Origin: a bacterium
Lineage (GTDB): Bacteria > Zixibacteria > MSB-5A5 > GN15 > FEB-12
DNA: 5,661 nt
Direction: 5' to 3'
Assembly (NCBI GenBank): GCA_030629485.1
Contig: DAOVOW010000155.1
Span: 1 to 5,661, forward strand
A model generated the notes under the pieces. The model searched no databases, was not told where the DNA came from, and saw only the letters and a program-made list of their open reading frames with translations. The position numbers and the translations under genes were made by a program. Position 1 is the first letter of the stretch; each line of letters starts with the position of its first letter. Shown here piece after piece: positions 3,848 through 5,661 of this stretch.

Positions 3848-5661
3848 GTGTTTAGAGTTCCTTTGTTAGTCGCCGCGCTGGTCGTGATGGCAGGGTCGCT
3901 AACGTCTGCACGCATGGTGGATGATCGCCTGGCGCACCGGGGCGAGCGTGTTGACTTCGCGTTGGCCGGTCCCGCACACTGCCTGGCGGTACATCGTGTC
4001 GGCAAGATATCGCTGGCCGTTGCCAACAACGGCACTTTCGGCAAAGAGTACCACCCGGGACCCAGTGTCGACTGGTTCACCGGTGAAGAGATCGGTTTCT
4101 CCTGTGAGTATCCCCGGGGATCCAGGGTGAACTACCTGTTCGGCGGCGCTTTCTGGATCGGCGCTGTCGTGGGACGCGACACCCTGGTCTCGGTTGGCGC
4201 TGATGGTTGGCAGCATCTGTACGAGATGTATCCGGACCAGGCGCCGTTCGGAGAGATGGTCTATCGTTCGATAAAGGACCCGGACAAACCGGAGTATCGA
4301 AATGCGGTGTCGGAAGAGGACTACGTTGCAGTGTACACCGATACTTTCACCGAGGGCATTCCCAACGATTACTTCGGACGGTGGCACATTCCGTTGAATA
4401 TTGAAGTGACACAAGCCTCCTACGCCTGGTCCTACGCCTATGCCGAGGATTTCGTTTTATTCGATTATCAAATCATGAATATCGGTTTACAAACGCTGCG
4501 TGATGTTTTCATGGGTATCTATGTGGACTGCATGGTCTGTTATGACTGCATGGGTAACCTGCCCGGATTCACCGACGACCACAGCGGCTTTCTGCACACC
4601 TATCCGAATCTCTATGGGTCATGTAGTTTTCTGGATACGGTAAACATCGCCTGGATAGCCGACGACGATGGTGACCCCGACATAGTCTACGCGGATGGCC
4701 GCGTGCACCCCACTCCGAACCTGACGGCCACGCGCATCGTGCGAACACCGGCCGAGGAACTTGATGTCTCGTTCAACTGGTGGATCGGCAACGGCAATCC
4801 GACTATGGACTTCGGGCCGCGAGAAAAGTCCGGAGTTGGTCGGCTGAAAGAGACCTTTCGCGACTTCGGTACCGGCGGTCTGGGAACGCCGGAGGGGGAC
4901 GTCAACAAGTACTACGTCATGAGCAATCGCGAGTTCGACTACGATCAGATATTCACAGCATCGATTCAACCGAACGACACGCTGTGGCTCTTGCCGAACC
5001 AGGAGCAGGCGACGGAATACGCCGATGGTTTCGACACCAGGTATCTCCTGTCCTTCGGACCGTTTGAGATTCGACCGGGGCAGACCCTGCCGATCTCTTT
5101 CGCCTACCTGGCGGGGGAGAACCTGCATCCCGTGGAGGGGAACCGGGACAATCTGCCGGACCATCCCGAGCGCTATTACCAGAACCTCGACTTTGCGGAT
5201 TTGGCTCACAACGCCATGTGGGCATCGTGGATCTATGATAACCCAGGTGTTGATACCGACGGCGACGATTATTTCGGCAAGATACGTGTCTGCTGCCTGG
5301 ATACGAGCGTGTTGGCTATAGACACACTTACTCTCGATCCGCTTCTTACTGATACCGTATGGGAGTATGCGAGTTGTGATACTTTCTACTATGAAGGCGA
5401 CGGGGTTCCTGACTTTCGTGGCGCGGCACCGCCGCCGCCGCCGGAATTCAGCGTGGACCCGAGGGCCGGAGGATTCACTGTGTGCTTCTACGGTCTTCGG
5501 TCGGAGACGACCAGGGATGCGTTCTCACGCGAGTTTGATTTCGAGGGATACCGTATCTATCTGGCTCGTGACGAACGACCTGAGAGCTTCCATGTGATCG
5601 CTTCCTACGATATCGAGGACTACAACAAGTATTTCTACGACCGGAGTATGCATCCGCACGC
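3848..5661 (+). CDS. Large secreted protein of unknown function with Fn3-like segment (3' truncated)
   Basis: The frame is open from GTG 3848 to the window edge, 604 complete codons with no stop. The start is supported by GGAG at 3836-3839, eight bases upstream, and by the signal peptide it yields (MFRVPLLVAALVVMAGSLTS, then AR). An in-frame ATG at 3788 would add 20 residues, has no good ribosome-binding site and would bury the signal peptide. After the signal comes VGKISLAVANNGTFG (51-65), then an aromatic-rich beta-type region with FGGAFWIGAVVGRDTLVSV (98-116), DYQIMNIG (206-213), a cysteine cluster C228-x2-C231-x2-C234, an acidic DDDGDPD (272-278) and the conserved-looking NKYYVMSNREFDYDQIF (353-369). 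A run of five prolines (528-532) leads into a segment resembling a fibronectin type III domain (533 onward, with FEGYRIYLARDERPESFHVI). I associate this layout with large secreted proteins of FCB-type candidate phyla; such proteins often continue to a C-terminal sorting domain, which would lie outside the window. No enzymatic motif is visible. It is divergent from the lipoprotein operon. Confidence 0.88.
   Translation, partial: MFRVPLLVAALVVMAGSLTSARMVDDRLAHRGERVDFALAGPAHCLAVHRVGKISLAVANNGTFGKEYHPGPSVDWFTGEEIGFSCEYPRGSRVNYLFGGAFWIGAVVGRDTLVSVGADGWQHLYEMYPDQAPFGEMVYRSIKDPDKPEYRNAVSEEDYVAVYTDTFTEGIPNDYFGRWHIPLNIEVTQASYAWSYAYAEDFVLFDYQIMNIGLQTLRDVFMGIYVDCMVCYDCMGNLPGFTDDHSGFLHTYPNLYGSCSFLDTVNIAWIADDDGDPDIVYADGRVHPTPNLTATRIVRTPAEELDVSFNWWIGNGNPTMDFGPREKSGVGRLKETFRDFGTGGLGTPEGDVNKYYVMSNREFDYDQIFTASIQPNDTLWLLPNQEQATEYADGFDTRYLLSFGPFEIRPGQTLPISFAYLAGENLHPVEGNRDNLPDHPERYYQNLDFADLAHNAMWASWIYDNPGVDTDGDDYFGKIRVCCLDTSVLAIDTLTLDPLLTDTVWEYASCDTFYYEGDGVPDFRGAAPPPPPEFSVDPRAGGFTVCFYGLRSETTRDAFSREFDFEGYRIYLARDERPESFHVIASYDIEDYNKYFYDRSMHPH
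5429..5443 (+). repeat. (CCG)5 trinucleotide run encoding a five-proline linker
   Basis: Five CCG codons in a row encode Pro 528-532 of the secreted protein and separate its acidic, Cys-containing region from the Fn3-like segment. A short rigid interdomain linker is the likely role. The pure codon run may vary in length between strains. Confidence 0.7.

Noticed and set aside
3899..4414. Minus-strand open frame of 171 codons
   Set aside because: It is antisense to the start of the secreted-protein gene. It has no ribosome-binding site or domain I recognise and is explained by codon bias on the opposite strand.
4619..5209. Minus-strand open frame of 196 codons
   Set aside because: It lies wholly inside the long plus-strand secreted-protein frame, which has a signal peptide, a ribosome-binding site and family-like motifs. 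The antisense product is Arg/Val-rich with no recognisable domain.
1..5661. Mobile element, CRISPR array, tRNA or rRNA
   Set aside because: I found no transposase or integrase motifs, no regularly spaced repeats, no terminal inverted repeats and no structured RNA signatures. Coding density and base composition look even across the window.

Overview
The window is an ordinary-looking chromosomal stretch from a diderm (Gram-negative type) bacterium, moderately GC-rich by eye. It holds four protein-coding genes, all of which appear to act in or beyond the cell envelope. I see no rRNA, tRNA, CRISPR array, insertion sequence or phage gene. The gene styles (a secreted protein with an SNREFDYDQ-type motif and a C-terminal Fn3-like segment, a lipoprotein with a CPFVYAWDG core, a PDZ-bearing aspartyl-protease-like protein) resemble proteins I associate with FCB-group and related candidate phyla such as Zixibacteria, Gemmatimonadota or Latescibacteria. 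That placement is from memory and is tentative.

Layout. Positions 1-633 (+) hold the 3' part of a gene for a retropepsin-like protein with a C-terminal PDZ domain; its start lies upstream of the window. It converges on a two-gene minus-strand operon across a 31-nt gap. The operon reads from about 3654 down to 665. Its first gene (1918-3654) encodes a lipoprotein-like protein of unknown function with a duplicated 51-residue beta module, a hydrophobic segment and a large C-terminal region. Its second gene (665-1909, or 1921 if a TTG start is used) encodes a secreted protein with a small beta module, two glycine-rich hydrophobic segments and a C-terminal region that looks like an outer-membrane beta-barrel ending in Phe. 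The two genes are joined by a TTGA junction in which the stop codon is part of the Shine-Dalgarno sequence of the next gene.

A 193-nt divergent intergenic region (3655-3847) separates the operon from a plus-strand gene that starts with GTG at 3848 and runs off the right edge still open. It encodes at least 604 residues of a large secreted protein with a signal peptide. It is the longest open frame at the right end and has no stop codon in the window.

How the genes may work together is inference. The lipoprotein and the barrel protein are probably made together, and they share one architectural unit (a small beta module followed closely by a glycine-rich hydrophobic segment), so they may be partners in an envelope assembly. 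Nothing ties the protease-like gene or the large secreted protein to them beyond adjacency. The observations most worth following are the shared module, the topology puzzle of the lipoprotein, the non-canonical D-L-G in the protease-like protein, the CxxCxxC cluster in the secreted protein, and paired dyads overlapping a candidate operon promoter.
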